A DNA stretch of 64,000 nucleotides from Burkholderia ubonensis (GCF_902833085.1 NZ_CADFEB010000002.1:186001-250000), one strand, 5' to 3'. Positions 6,929-16,215 are shown, numbered from the stretch's first letter. Notes: generated by a model from the letters alone, not told the origin. Made by a program: numbers and translations.

Positions 6929-9457
6929 ATGGTTGCACCGTTTAGCCTGACATTCGGGCTGTTTTCCCTGCACTTTCCCCAGCGCACACTCACCAGAAAT
7001 GGAGAGGAGGTTCGCATTGGCAGTCGGGCGCTCGACATCCTCGTCGTACTGGTCGAAAGTGCGGGGGCGCTGGTGTCGACGCGTGAACTGTGCGACCGGG
7101 TGTGGGTGGACAGCGTGGTCGACGAGGGGGCGCTCCGGGTGCACCTCTCGGCTTTGCGCAAAGTGCTGAGCGACGGCAATTCCGACGTTCGATACATCGT
7201 GAACGAGATGGGGCGGGGTTACCGATTCGCGGTGCCCGTCAGTCGCTCGGCTTTGCCGCAACCGGCGCTCGCGGCGGCCGGCGCAGCTCGGACCGCAGGG
7301 CTCGGGGGACGCGCACTGCCGGTTACGTTGGCTCGCGTCATTGGCCGGGACGACGTCATCGCCGGGCTGACCGAGCAGTTGCCCCTGCGTCGGCTGTTGA
7401 CGATTGCGGGCCCCGGCGGCATGGGCAAGACCACGGTGGCGGTCGCGATTGCACATCGGTTTTCCGAACGGACCGGCATCCAGGCGCTGTTCGTGAATTT
7501 TGCGCCGGTTTCCGACGGCGCTAGCGTAGCGAGTACCGTCGCTTCGGCGGCCGGTGTCGCCGTGTCCACCGGCGACCCGATACCCGACCTGATTCGCGCG
7601 CTGGGCGACACGCCGATACTCCTGGTCCTGGACAATTGCGAACATCTGGTAGACGCGGTCGCTCAAGTCGCCGAGCAACTGTTGCAGGGCGCGCGCGGCA
7701 TTCATCTGCTGGTGACGAGTCGGGAGCCGTTGCGCGCGGATGGCGAGTCGGTGCATCGGCTTGCGGCGCTGCCGTCTCCCGAGGCGGGCGTTCGGGTCGG
7801 CACGGATGAAACGGCGAAGTACCCGGCGATTTCACTGTTCCATGACCGCGCAAAATCTGCCGATGACACGTTCGAGCTGACCGACAGGAACATCGGCGCG
7901 GTGTCCGATATCTGTCGCCGTCTGGATGGCATTCCGCTGGCGATCGAGCTTGCCGCGGCGCGCGTCGGCCTGATGGACGTGCACGCCATTGCGGCGCGGC
8001 TGGATGACCGCTTCGCGTTGCTCACGCAAGGGCGCCGGACTGCGCTGCCGAGGCAGCAGACGCTGCGCGCGACGCTTGACTGGAGCTACGAGCTCCTGCG
8101 GCCTCGGGAGCAGCAGGTCTTGCGCCGGTTGTCGGTCATGCGGTCGTCGTTTGGCATGAGCGAAGCCGCCGCGGTGGCCGGCTGCGCCGACCTGGATGAG
8201 CTTGCCGTCTTCGAAGCGACCACGGGGCTCGTTGCCAAGTCGCTCATCGCCCGCGACGTCGATGATTCCGATCTGCCCTACCGGCTTCTGGACACGACGC
8301 GCCACTATGCGCACGTGCGGCTGGTCGAAGCGAACGAAGCCGGCGAGGTGAGGCGTCGACACGCGGCGCATTGCTGCGCCGTCTTTGCCGACCCCGTGGC
8401 TGCGTGGGAAGGCAAGGCGCCGCGGCAGTGGCTTGCCCTGCATAGCAAGCGCATCGACGATATTCGTGCGGCGTTCGAATGGGCATCGGACCAGGCGGGC
8501 ACGCCCGAACTTGCGATCAATCTGGTGATCGTCACCGCGCCGCTTTGGTTCCATCTGTCGCTGCCGCACGAGTTCCTCGGCATGGCGGAGCATGCCATCG
8601 CGGCAGTGGAAGTGTCGGAGCGGGCAGGAAGCGCTCAACATATCGAGTTGCTTGCAGCCTATGGACATGCGCTGTGGCACACGCGAGGGCCGACTCCGGA
8701 GATGGCACGTGCATTCGAGCAGGCCTACGCGGCGTCCGAACGGTCCGGCGACGAGGGGCTGGCGCTGCGTGCGCTGTGGGGCATCTGGGCGCAGCGCATC
8801 CTGGCGGGTCATTACACCGAGAGTCTGGCGTTCGCGGACAGGTTCAAATCGATGGCGGCGCGCACGACGGAACTTGCGCTGAATCAGACGGCGGACCACA
8901 TGCTTGCGCTTTCCCATCATTTCCTGGGCGATCAGGCAAGGGCTCGTGCGCTCATTGAGGGCGTCATCGCGCGGGATGAGGACCCCATTCGCGCAGACCA
9001 CGCGAATCATGCCCAGGTTGACGGCCGGATCGCGAGCATGTCGCTGCACATGCGGGTACTCTGGTTACAAGGCTTGGCGGACGAGGCGCTCGCGCTTGCG
9101 CGGGAATGCGCCGAGCTGGCCCTGTCGGTCGACCATGACCTGTCGATCTGTTACGGTCTCGCGATTGGCGCCATTCCGGTGGCGACATGGTCCGGCGAGC
9201 TGGGGATGGCCAGAGAGCTCACGGACAGGCTGCGCGAGCGGACCAAGCGGCGAGGCTTGACCCACTGGGACAAGTGGGCTGAAGGCTTTGATGCCGTCCT
9301 CGAAGGTCGGCCGGTCGCGCCGGCCGGCGCGAGTCCGATGCAATTGGAAGTCTTTGCGAGTGCGGGCTGCAAGGCCAGTGCCGACGCGCTGATTGCCGAT
9401 GGCCGTCTCGACGCGCCGTCATGGTTCCGTGGCGCACTCCGTGACCATGCGGGTTGA
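6929..9457 (+). CDS. Winged-helix regulator fused to STAND/NB-ARC-like ATPase and helical-repeat sensor
   Basis: An 842-residue one-component regulator. Residues about 5-103 form an OmpR/PhoB-type winged helix (RNGEEVRIGSRALDILVVLV, then ELCDRVWVD, ALRVHLSALRKVL, GRGYRF). Residues about 131-480 are a P-loop STAND ATPase: Walker A GPGGMGKTT (161-169), Walker B ILLVLDNCEH, sensor TSREP and GIPLAIELAAARV. The last 340 residues are alpha-helical and look like TPR-type repeats. The architecture is that of CadC/AfsR-like ATP-dependent activators, in which ligand binding to the C-terminal helices permits oligomerisation (family knowledge). The start at 6929 puts the winged helix at the extreme N terminus. 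It is followed by the HSL-fold gene, then by a shorter paralogue. Confidence 0.85.
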   Translation: MVAPFSLTFGLFSLHFPQRTLTRNGEEVRIGSRALDILVVLVESAGALVSTRELCDRVWVDSVVDEGALRVHLSALRKVLSDGNSDVRYIVNEMGRGYRFAVPVSRSALPQPALAAAGAARTAGLGGRALPVTLARVIGRDDVIAGLTEQLPLRRLLTIAGPGGMGKTTVAVAIAHRFSERTGIQALFVNFAPVSDGASVASTVASAAGVAVSTGDPIPDLIRALGDTPILLVLDNCEHLVDAVAQVAEQLLQGARGIHLLVTSREPLRADGESVHRLAALPSPEAGVRVGTDETAKYPAISLFHDRAKSADDTFELTDRNIGAVSDICRRLDGIPLAIELAAARVGLMDVHAIAARLDDRFALLTQGRRTALPRQQTLRATLDWSYELLRPREQQVLRRLSVMRSSFGMSEAAAVAGCADLDELAVFEATTGLVAKSLIARDVDDSDLPYRLLDTTRHYAHVRLVEANEAGEVRRRHAAHCCAVFADPVAAWEGKAPRQWLALHSKRIDDIRAAFEWASDQAGTPELAINLVIVTAPLWFHLSLPHEFLGMAEHAIAAVEVSERAGSAQHIELLAAYGHALWHTRGPTPEMARAFEQAYAASERSGDEGLALRALWGIWAQRILAGHYTESLAFADRFKSMAARTTELALNQTADHMLALSHHFLGDQARARALIEGVIARDEDPIRADHANHAQVDGRIASMSLHMRVLWLQGLADEALALARECAELALSVDHDLSICYGLAIGAIPVATWSGELGMARELTDRLRERTKRRGLTHWDKWAEGFDAVLEGRPVAPAGASPMQLEVFASAGCKASADALIADGRLDAPSWFRGALRDHAG

Positions 9458-9535
9458 CGCTATCCCCGCCATGACGATGACGCGAGGGTTCTGAAGGGGA
9501 TGCGGCGGCGTTGCGGCGGCATCGCTAACACCTCT

Positions 9536-9550
9536 TAACTAAGGTTAACT
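9536..9550. promoter_or_regulatory. TTAAC-taag-GTTAA inverted repeat upstream of the HSL-fold gene
   Basis: The arms TTAAC and GTTAA are separated by four bases (9536-9549), about 125 bp before the ATG of the hydrolase-like gene. The element is AT-rich in a GC-rich context and sits in the only intergenic gap between the two genes. It is a candidate operator for one of the flanking winged-helix regulators. No experimental or family consensus supports this. Confidence 0.3.
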
Positions 9551-9674
9551 GAGCCTTCGGGGCATGTCTCTTCGAGAATGGGCGTACCGGAGCTCGAGGT
9601 CGCTCCAGGCGTGAGGCGGGCAGTAGACGCCGTGTCTGGACAGCCATCGGGTTTTCCCAACAGCCTACTCATGG

Positions 9675-10700
9675 ATGTGCGCCGTGATGAATGACAGCTC
9701 GCTTTCAATTTCCGCCAAATCGACCCCGGCGGACCTGACGACACCCTGGTCGTCACACCCGGTTCTAGACCCGGAGACGCAGCAGTTTCTCGATTTGGCC
9801 GCCGAGGCCGGCTTGCATCCGGACAGGCTCCTGATCGAGCGTCCGAACTTCCCGGAATGTCGCGACTCCGACGACCGGTCGGGCGACCCAACCCCGGTGA
9901 CAGTCGAGCACCACGCTTTGCGGACCGACACGGGCACGGTCGACGTGCATATCGTGCGTCCGCTCGGTGTACAGGAGCCTCTGCCTGCAGTCGTGTACTT
10001 TCCTGGCGGAGGGTGGCGTATGGCGAGCTACGCGACGCATCGAAGGCTCGTATGCCGTCTTGCCGTCGAGGCAGGCGTCGCGGTCGCATTTGTGGCCTAT
10101 TCGTCTGCGGCGGATGTCCGCTACCCGGCTCAGAACGAACAAGCGTACGCCGCGCTGCAATACGTCGTTCGGAACGACAAGGCGCTGCGGATAGACAGCC
10201 GCGCAATGGCCGTCGTGGGTGATGGCGCCGGTGGCAACATGGCGGCCGTTACCGCGCTTCTGGCCAGGGACCGAAGCGGACCGGCCCTTCGGCTGCAGGT
10301 GCTGATTTGTCCGATCCTGTCCGCGAATCCGACAACGCGGTCATATCGCCAGTATTCGAGCGGTCCGGGAATGACGGCGCATGCGCTCGAGGCGTTCATC
10401 GACGCGCAATTTCCCGCGGAATCGCTGTCGGATAAAACGGCAATGCCCATTCTTGCGAGAGCCGACGAGCTTGAAGACCTGCCGTCGGCGCTCATCATCA
10501 CCGCGGAAAACGACGTCTCTCGCGACGATGCGGAGGAATACGCTCGCAATCTCATGCGAGCAGGCGTCAAGGTCAACGCGGTTCGCTATCTGGGCACGAT
10601 ACACGACTTCGTCGTGTTCGACGGACTGGCCGAGACTATCCCGACCGATGCCGCACTGAGACACGCGTGCAGCGTCATCAAGTGCGTACTCCATGGCTGA
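9675..10700 (+). CDS. HSL-family alpha/beta-hydrolase fold protein lacking the nucleophile Ser
   Basis: A 341-residue protein with the hormone-sensitive-lipase/acetyl-esterase fold. The oxyanion motif normally HGGGW reads PGGGW (110-114), and the nucleophile elbow normally GDSAGG reads GDGAGG (182-187), so residue 184 is Gly (codon GGC). The acid (Asp280 in TAENDV) and base (His310 in GTIHDF) remain. The DNA at the elbow is unambiguous and the frame is open throughout, so this is substitution rather than frameshift. Ordinary serine-esterase chemistry is unlikely; the protein may bind a ligand or use another mechanism (inference). The ATG at 9687 is an alternative start; neither has a good ribosome site. 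It lies between two related STAND regulators. Confidence 0.82.
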   Translation: MCAVMNDSSLSISAKSTPADLTTPWSSHPVLDPETQQFLDLAAEAGLHPDRLLIERPNFPECRDSDDRSGDPTPVTVEHHALRTDTGTVDVHIVRPLGVQEPLPAVVYFPGGGWRMASYATHRRLVCRLAVEAGVAVAFVAYSSAADVRYPAQNEQAYAALQYVVRNDKALRIDSRAMAVVGDGAGGNMAAVTALLARDRSGPALRLQVLICPILSANPTTRSYRQYSSGPGMTAHALEAFIDAQFPAESLSDKTAMPILARADELEDLPSALIITAENDVSRDDAEEYARNLMRAGVKVNAVRYLGTIHDFVVFDGLAETIPTDAALRHACSVIKCVLHG

Positions 10701-10821
10701 CGGCCATTGGATATCCAATGGCGCAGGCTTCGTTCGATATACGGAAGCATAGATTTCATCCGTCAAACCACCTTGGGGCAGGGCGCTCATGTCCGTGTCC
10801 TTCAAGCAGGAGAAAGACATC

Positions 10822-12258
10822 ATGAGAATCGGACGATTCGAACTGGATATGAACATGCGCTGCCTGCTCCTGAACGGCGACGCCGTGCGTCTCGGATCGC
10901 GCGCGATCGACGTTCTCGTTGCACTCGCATCCGCGCGTGGCCGCGTGGTGACGCGAGCGGAATTGATGGAAGCGGCCTGGCCGGACGTCATTGTGGAGAA
11001 CTGCAACATCGACGTCAGCATCTCGGCCCTGCGCAGGGCGCTCGGGGCTGACCGGGACCTCATCGTCACCGTCGCACGCCGTGGCTACCGGCTGGCGTCG
11101 TCACGCGACGCTGATGCAGGCGAGACCTCCGCGGCCGAGCCGATGCCGATTCCGCGTCGTAATTCCCTGTTCGTGGGGCGCGAAACGTTGGTGGCGGACG
11201 TGTTTGCCGCGCTGAAGCGCGGCCCCGTCGTAACACTGACGGGCCACGGCGGGGTGGGAAAGTCGAGCCTTGCGCTGGAAGTCGCTCACGGCGCGATGTC
11301 GGTGGACGCAGAAACGGTGTCTTTTGTCGATCTGGCATCCGACGTCACCCTGTGCGACGTCCTGAAGTCGATTGCGAATGCGTGCGGTGTCGGGGCGATC
11401 GGCAATGTTGCGACGGTCGAGTCTCTAAGGGCAGCGATCTCCTCGTCTTCGCGTCTGCTCGTTCTGGATGGCGTCGAGCATGTGGTTTCCATCGTCGCGC
11501 ACGTCGTGGAGTCGGTCCTCGCCGGAACGGCAATGGTAAGGTTCCTGGTGACGAGCCGCGAAGCGCTGCGCATCCGGAACGAAGTGGTCTTGAAGGTCCC
11601 TCCGCTGTGCGTGCCGGGCCAAGCCGATCGCAGTGACAGGCTACTCGAGAGTCCCGCTGTCCAACTGTTCGTTCACCATGCGCATGTGGCCGGCTGGAAG
11701 CTCGCTCCTGACGCCGTTGAGCTCGAGCAAATCGGCGAAATCTGCCGCCGGCTGGATGGCATCCCGCTGGCAATCGAACTGGCCGCCGGCCGCGTGGAGA
11801 TGCTCGGCGTCGACGGCGTGCGTCGCCGGCTCGATGATGCCTTGTCGCTGCTGTCGGGCGGCTATCGAACCGCTACCCCGCGACACCGCGGTCTGCGTGC
11901 AGCCCTCGACGTGAGCTTCGAATTATTGAGTGACCTCGGCCGGACGTTGCTGATGCAGTTGCACAAATTCGAAGAGCCGTTCAGTTTCGAATCGATGTGT
12001 GATGCGGCGCGCGACGTGAGGATGTCGCGGGACGCCTTGTTCGACAGTATCGGAGAGCTCGTCGCCAAATCGCTCGTCAACGTCTGCCTGGATGGTAACG
12101 ACGCGTCGTACAGCTTGTTTGCATCGACGCGCGCCTACGCAGCGGAGAAACTGCAGTCCAGGTTCGACGGCAATGTTCTGGCGTTTCAATCGGGTGTTGA
12201 ACGGTGCGACTCGCGGGCGATCTCGTCGCAAGGACCGGTGCTCGCATACGCATCGTGA
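10822..12258 (+). CDS. Short winged-helix/STAND-ATPase regulator, no C-terminal sensor
   Basis: A 478-residue paralogue of the regulator at 6929. It has a PhoB-type winged helix (residues 1-92: MRIGRFELDMNMRCLLLNGD to ARRGYRLAS) and a STAND ATPase with Walker A GHGGVGKSS (141-149), Walker B LLVLDGVEH, TSREAL and GIPLAIELAAGRVEML. It ends just after the ATPase winged-helix region and has none of the roughly 340-residue helical C terminus of its neighbour. The ATG at 10822 is preferred over 10789 because AGGAG stands nine bases before it and the winged helix begins there. Its stop is 113 bp from the right island edge, so loss of the sensor by truncation at the boundary is possible. Confidence 0.82.
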   Translation: MRIGRFELDMNMRCLLLNGDAVRLGSRAIDVLVALASARGRVVTRAELMEAAWPDVIVENCNIDVSISALRRALGADRDLIVTVARRGYRLASSRDADAGETSAAEPMPIPRRNSLFVGRETLVADVFAALKRGPVVTLTGHGGVGKSSLALEVAHGAMSVDAETVSFVDLASDVTLCDVLKSIANACGVGAIGNVATVESLRAAISSSSRLLVLDGVEHVVSIVAHVVESVLAGTAMVRFLVTSREALRIRNEVVLKVPPLCVPGQADRSDRLLESPAVQLFVHHAHVAGWKLAPDAVELEQIGEICRRLDGIPLAIELAAGRVEMLGVDGVRRRLDDALSLLSGGYRTATPRHRGLRAALDVSFELLSDLGRTLLMQLHKFEEPFSFESMCDAARDVRMSRDALFDSIGELVAKSLVNVCLDGNDASYSLFASTRAYAAEKLQSRFDGNVLAFQSGVERCDSRAISSQGPVLAYAS

Positions 12259-12370
12259 ACGATGTGCCGCTCGGGGAACGAGCACGGTGCGAACGGATGA
12301 ATCGGCGCGTCGTCTTCGGGAGACGGCGATGGCGGCAACATCGTTCTTGGCCGTCTCTTCGAATGCAGGA

Positions 12371-12458
12371 TGGCGGAAGCGGTGAGATTCGAACTCACGG
12401 ACAGTTGCCCGTCGCTGGTTTTCAAGACCAGTGCCTTAAACCGCTCGGCCACGCTTCC
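12371..12458 (-). tRNA. tRNA-Ser (anticodon TGA)
   Basis: The minus strand reads GGAAGCGTGGCCGAGCGG at the 5' end, has the anticodon loop CTTGAAA (TGA), a long variable arm and a T-arm GTTCGAATC, and ends with an encoded CCA (12371-12373). The 88-nt length is right for tRNA-Ser. Its 3' end is duplicated at 5360-5380, marking it as the insertion site of the island. Confidence 0.96.
12372..12392 (-). repeat. Right attachment-site repeat within tRNA-Ser
   Basis: This is the intact partner of the repeat at 5360-5380 (20 of 21 bases identical). It covers the acceptor 3' half and the T-arm of tRNA-Ser, so the inserted segment left a functional tRNA. Confidence 0.8.
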
Positions 12459-12547
12459 ACGAGGCGGCATTGTAACCGAAATGCCGCCCCTGTCGACCGG
12501 AGTCGGCACATCAGTCCTTGCTCCGGTCCCATGCTTTGCGGTCATGC

Positions 12548-13762
12548 TCAATCGTCGCGCAGGAACAGTTCCTGCAGGTCGTTGAGGAACCGCTGGCCGA
12601 GCGGCGTCGGCGCGATCTGCGCGAAATCGCGCGCGATCAGCCCGCGCCGTTCCGCTTCCTTCAGCGCCGGCTCGATCGTGCTCATCGGCAGCCCCGTGCG
12701 CTCGGCGAAGCTGTGCACCGGGAAGCCCTCGACGAGCCGCAGCGTGTTCAGCATGAATTCGAACGGCAGGTCGCGCGCGCCGACTTCGCGTTCCTCCTGG
12801 ACCGGCGTGCCGGCCAGCGCCTGCTCGATGAAGGTCGCCGGATGCTTGTAGCGCGCCTGCCGCAGGATGCGGTTCGGGAACGACAGCTTCGTGTGCGCGC
12901 CCGCACCGATCCCGAGATAGTCGCCGAAGCGCCAGTAGTTCAGGTTGTGCTTGCACTGGTGATGCGGCTTCGCATACGCGGACACTTCATAGCGTTCGTA
13001 GCCGGCCTCGGCCGTGCGCGCGTGGATCCACTCCTGCATGTCGGCGGACGCGTCGTCGTCGGGCACCACGGGCGGAAACTTCGCGAACAGCGTGTTCGGC
13101 TCGAGCGTCAGGTGATACAGCGACAGATGCGGCGGCGCGAACGACAGCGCGGTCTCGATGTCGGCGCGGCATTCGTCGAGCGTCTGGTTCGGCAGCGCGA
13201 ACATCAGGTCGAGATTGAAGTTGTCGAACGTGTTCGCGGCGACCTCGACGGCCGCGCGCGCCTGGGCGGCGTCGTGGATGCGGCCGAGCGCCTTCAGGTG
13301 CGTCTCGTTGAAGCTCTGGATGCCGACCGACAGGCGATTCACGCCGCTCGCGCGGAACTGCGCGAACTTCGCGGCTTCGAAGGTGCCGGGATTGGCCTCG
13401 AGCGTGATTTCCGCATCCGCGTCGAGCGGCAGCAGCGCGCGCACGTCGGACAGCAGGCGGTCGAGGCCGGCTGCGGACAGCAGGCTCGGCGTGCCGCCGC
13501 CGATGAACACGGTATGCACCTGCCGTCCCCACACGAGCGGCAGCGCGTGCTCGAGATCGGCGCGCAACGCGTCGAGGTACTCGGTCTCCGGAAACTGCTC
13601 GCCTTTCCATTCGTGCGAGTTGAAATCGCAATACGGGCACTTGCGCACGCACCACGGGAAATGCACGTACAGCGCGAGCGGCGGCAGCGACGTCAGCCGC
13701 ACCTGCCCGGGCGACGTGAAGGTCGCGACGACGCGCGCGCCGGTGTCCGCGGCCTGGCTCAT
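12548..13762 (-). CDS. hemW: HemW, radical-SAM haem chaperone
   Basis: A 404-residue cytoplasmic radical-SAM protein of the HemN-like family. The cluster motif CVRKCPYC is at residues 38-45, followed by FIGGGTPSLL (SAM-binding GGGTP), EANPGTF and VNRLSVGIQSF; the C-terminal HemN-type domain reads LGIGAGAHTKL onward. The cluster has CX3CX2C and the protein is shorter than true HemN (about 450 aa). This fits HemW, which binds haem and delivers it to respiratory enzymes, rather than coproporphyrinogen dehydrogenase. The start at 13762 overlaps the rdgB stop by four bases. It is the last gene of rph-rdgB-hemW, a conserved arrangement. Confidence 0.93.
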   Translation of the reverse strand: MSQAADTGARVVATFTSPGQVRLTSLPPLALYVHFPWCVRKCPYCDFNSHEWKGEQFPETEYLDALRADLEHALPLVWGRQVHTVFIGGGTPSLLSAAGLDRLLSDVRALLPLDADAEITLEANPGTFEAAKFAQFRASGVNRLSVGIQSFNETHLKALGRIHDAAQARAAVEVAANTFDNFNLDLMFALPNQTLDECRADIETALSFAPPHLSLYHLTLEPNTLFAKFPPVVPDDDASADMQEWIHARTAEAGYERYEVSAYAKPHHQCKHNLNYWRFGDYLGIGAGAHTKLSFPNRILRQARYKHPATFIEQALAGTPVQEEREVGARDLPFEFMLNTLRLVEGFPVHSFAERTGLPMSTIEPALKEAERRGLIARDFAQIAPTPLGQRFLNDLQELFLRDD

Positions 13763-14385
13763 GCTGCCTCCGCAAGCCGCGCGAGCAGCGCCTTGAGCGC
13801 GAGCGCGCGATGGCTGAGCGCGTTCTTCACCGGCGGCTCGAGCTCGGCCGCCGTCGCGCCGAGCGACGGCAGGTAGAAATACGGGTCGTAGCCGAATCCG
13901 TGCGCGCCGCGCGGCGCGTCGACGATCTCGCCGTGCCAGCGGCCTTCGGCGAACATCGGTTCCGGATCGTCGGCATGACGCACGAGCGCGAGCACGCAGC
14001 AGTAGTACGCGCGGCGGTCGGCGACGTCGCGCAACTGGTCGACGAGATGCGCGTTGTTCGCCGCGTCGCCTTTCTCGAGCCCCGCGCGTTGCGCGTAGCG
14101 CGCCGAATAGACGCCCGGCGCGCCGCGCAGCGCGCGCACGCACAGCCCCGAATCGTCGGCGATCGCCGGCAGCCCGGTGAGCTGCGCCGCGTGCCGCGCC
14201 TTCGTCAGCGCGTTCTCGATGAACGTGCGGTACGGTTCTTCCGCTTCCGGCACCGCGAGGTCGCCCTGCGGAATCACGTCGATGCCGACGGTCGAGAACA
14301 TCGCCGTGAATTCGCGCAGCTTGCCCGCATTGTTCGACGCGAGCACGATGCGCGACAGCGGCGGCGTGATGCGATCGTCAGACAT
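13759..14385 (-). CDS. rdgB: RdgB, dITP/XTP pyrophosphatase (Ham1 family)
   Basis: A 208-residue house-cleaning nucleotidase that hydrolyses dITP, ITP and XTP to monophosphates and so keeps deaminated purines out of DNA and RNA. The family motifs are clear: [10 protein letters not shown] near the N terminus (substrate-binding loop), [11 protein letters not shown] (catalytic Asp), and [11 protein letters not shown] with the C-terminal [10 protein letters not shown]. It overlaps the end of rph by eight bases and the start of hemW by four, so the three genes are translationally coupled. Confidence 0.95.
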   Translation of the reverse strand: MSDDRITPPLSRIVLASNNAGKLREFTAMFSTVGIDVIPQGDLAVPEAEEPYRTFIENALTKARHAAQLTGLPAIADDSGLCVRALRGAPGVYSARYAQRAGLEKGDAANNAHLVDQLRDVADRRAYYCCVLALVRHADDPEPMFAEGRWHGEIVDAPRGAHGFGYDPYFYLPSLGATAAELEPPVKNALSHRALALKALLARLAEAA

Positions 14386-15118
14386 GGCTCACACCCAGCG
14401 CGTCCTTCTGCAGCCGCACGAGCTGGCCGATCCCGCTCTGCGCCAGGTCGAGCAGCGCGTTCATCTCGTCGCGCGAGAACGGCACGCCTTCCGCGGTGCC
14501 CTGGACTTCGACGAAGCCGCCCGCGCCCGTCATCACGACGTTCATGTCGGTGTCGCAGCGCGAATCTTCCGGGTAATCGAGATCGAGCACCGGGGTGCCC
14601 TCGAACACGCCGACCGAAATCGCGGCGACGTGGTCGGTGATCGGCGAGCGCGCGAGCTTGCCGGCGGCGATCAGCTTCGACACCGCATCGTGCGCGGCGA
14701 CGAACGCGCCGGTGATGCTCGCGGTGCGCGTGCCGCCGTCGGCCTGGATCACGTCGCAGTCGATGTGGATCGTGCGCGGGCCGAGCGCCTCCAGGTCGAA
14801 CACCGCGCGCAGCGCGCGGCCGATCAGGCGCTGAATTTCCTGCGTGCGGCCCGTCTGCTTGCCGCGCGCCGCTTCGCGATCGCTGCGCGTATGCGTTGCG
14901 CGCGGCAGCATGCCGTATTCGGCGGTCAGCCAGCCTTGCCCGCGATCACGCAGGAATTCGGGCACGCGCTCGGCGACGCTCGCCGTGCAGATCACCTTGG
15001 TGTCGCCGAATTCGACCAGCACGGAGCCTTCCGCGTGCTTCGTGTAGTGGCGCGTGAGGGCGACCTTGCGGAGTTCGTCGGCGCGGCGGCCGCTCGGCCG
15101 GGAAGTGGATTGCGTCAT
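14378..15118 (-). CDS. rph: RNase PH
   Basis: A 246-residue phosphorolytic 3'-5' exoribonuclease that trims tRNA 3' ends. The N terminus reads [20 protein letters not shown], and the protein has [13 protein letters not shown], the phosphate-site segment [39 protein letters not shown] and the C-terminal [20 protein letters not shown]. Length and motif order are normal and complete, unlike the frameshifted rph of some E. coli K-12 strains. It is first gene of the rph-rdgB-hemW unit and is divergent from yicC. Confidence 0.96.
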   Translation of the reverse strand: MTQSTSRPSGRRADELRKVALTRHYTKHAEGSVLVEFGDTKVICTASVAERVPEFLRDRGQGWLTAEYGMLPRATHTRSDREAARGKQTGRTQEIQRLIGRALRAVFDLEALGPRTIHIDCDVIQADGGTRTASITGAFVAAHDAVSKLIAAGKLARSPITDHVAAISVGVFEGTPVLDLDYPEDSRCDTDMNVVMTGAGGFVEVQGTAEGVPFSRDEMNALLDLAQSGIGQLVRLQKDALGVSHV

Positions 15119-15291
15119 GAGGGAAAGATGGCAGGGAGGAAACCCTGATTTTAGCGCCGAACGGCGGCGGCGCCGGGCGGGGTGGCCGGCAAAAATGGGA
15201 TAATGCGCGTTTCCCGCCCCGCGCTTGCGAATGCGCCGGGCGCCTCGACTTATTCCCGGCCCGCGAGGGCATTCAGACGGCGAGACGAACC

Positions 15292-16215
15292 ATGATCTAC
15301 AGCATGACGGGCTACGCGAGCGCGACGCGCGAACTCGCAGCGGCGACGGGCAACGGCGGCACCAGCGTGTCGGTCGAATTCCGAACCGTGAACTCGCGTT
15401 TCCTCGACCTGAATTTCCGCATGCCCGACGACGTGCGCGCGTGCGAACCCGCGCTGCGCGAGATGCTGATGAACAAGCTGTCGCGCGGCAAGGTGGACGT
15501 GCGCATCAACCTGCAGCGCGGGGAGCAGAGCATCGGCGCGGGCGCGCTGAACCAGGCGGCGCTCGGCCAGCTCGCGGACCTCGAGCGCACGGTGCTCGAG
15601 TCGTTCCCGGGCGTCGGCCGCCTGCGCGCGGGCGAGATCCTGCGCTGGCCCGGCGTGATCGCCGAAAGCGGCGTGTCGGCCGACGCGATCCGCGACGCGG
15701 TGCTCGCGTGCGGCAAGGAAGCGATCAACGAGCTGGTCGTCGTGCGTTCGCGCGAAGGCGCGCAGCTCGCGGCGATGCTGCTGTCGAACGTCGCCGAGAT
15801 GGAGGCGATCGTCGCGCGCATCACGCCGCTCGTGCCGGAGCTGATCGCGAAGCATCAGCAGAAGATCGTCGAGCGGCTGCAGGAAGCGCTCGGCATCGCG
15901 GCGCCGGAAGGCAGCGCGCCGATCGTGTCGCGCGAGGAAGCGGCGGAGCGCATTCGTCAGGAAGTGACGATGTACGGCATCCGGATCGACATCGCGGAAG
16001 AGCTGTCGCGGCTCACCGCGCACCTGAACGAAACGCGTCACGTGATCGAGAAGGGCGGCCGCGTCGGCAAGCGTCTCGACTTCATGATGCAGGAACTGAA
16101 TCGCGAAGCGAACACGCTCGGCTCGAAAGCGGCGGCCAAGGAACTGGCCGATGCGTCGATGGCGCTCAAGCTGCTGATCGAGCAGATGCGTGAGCAAGTG
16201 CAAAACCTGGAGTAA
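15292..16215 (+). CDS. yicC: YicC/YloC family endoribonuclease
   Basis: A 307-residue protein beginning [20 protein letters not shown], the invariant YicC start. The N-terminal YicC domain (about 1-160) is followed by the C-terminal DUF1732 domain, which ends [16 protein letters not shown]. coli YicC is an endoribonuclease linked to sRNA turnover (family knowledge). The gene is six bases upstream of gmk and is the first of the yicC-gmk-rpoZ-spoT series. The start codon follows GACGAACC with only a weak ribosome site. Confidence 0.93.
   Translation: MIYSMTGYASATRELAAATGNGGTSVSVEFRTVNSRFLDLNFRMPDDVRACEPALREMLMNKLSRGKVDVRINLQRGEQSIGAGALNQAALGQLADLERTVLESFPGVGRLRAGEILRWPGVIAESGVSADAIRDAVLACGKEAINELVVVRSREGAQLAAMLLSNVAEMEAIVARITPLVPELIAKHQQKIVERLQEALGIAAPEGSAPIVSREEAAERIRQEVTMYGIRIDIAEELSRLTAHLNETRHVIEKGGRVGKRLDFMMQELNREANTLGSKAAAKELADASMALKLLIEQMREQVQNLE

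Larger units (their letters stand above)
5360..12392. mobile_element. Genomic island at tRNA-Ser(TGA), about 7.0 kb, no integrase seen
   Basis: The segment is bounded by the 21-bp near-perfect direct repeat at 5360-5380 and 12372-12392. It contains a small ORF, a LysR regulator, two winged-helix/STAND regulators and an HSL-fold protein. Sampled lines inside are about 60% G+C against about 67% in the neighbouring hemW gene (counted by hand on single lines). No integrase, excisionase or transposase is present, so the element is either decayed or was mobilised in trans. The bounds given are the outer edges of the repeats. Confidence 0.72.

Noticed and set aside
12186..12956. 256-residue minus-strand frame covering tRNA-Ser and the end of hemW
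   Set aside because: It crosses the tRNA gene and is out of frame with hemW; no protein-like features.
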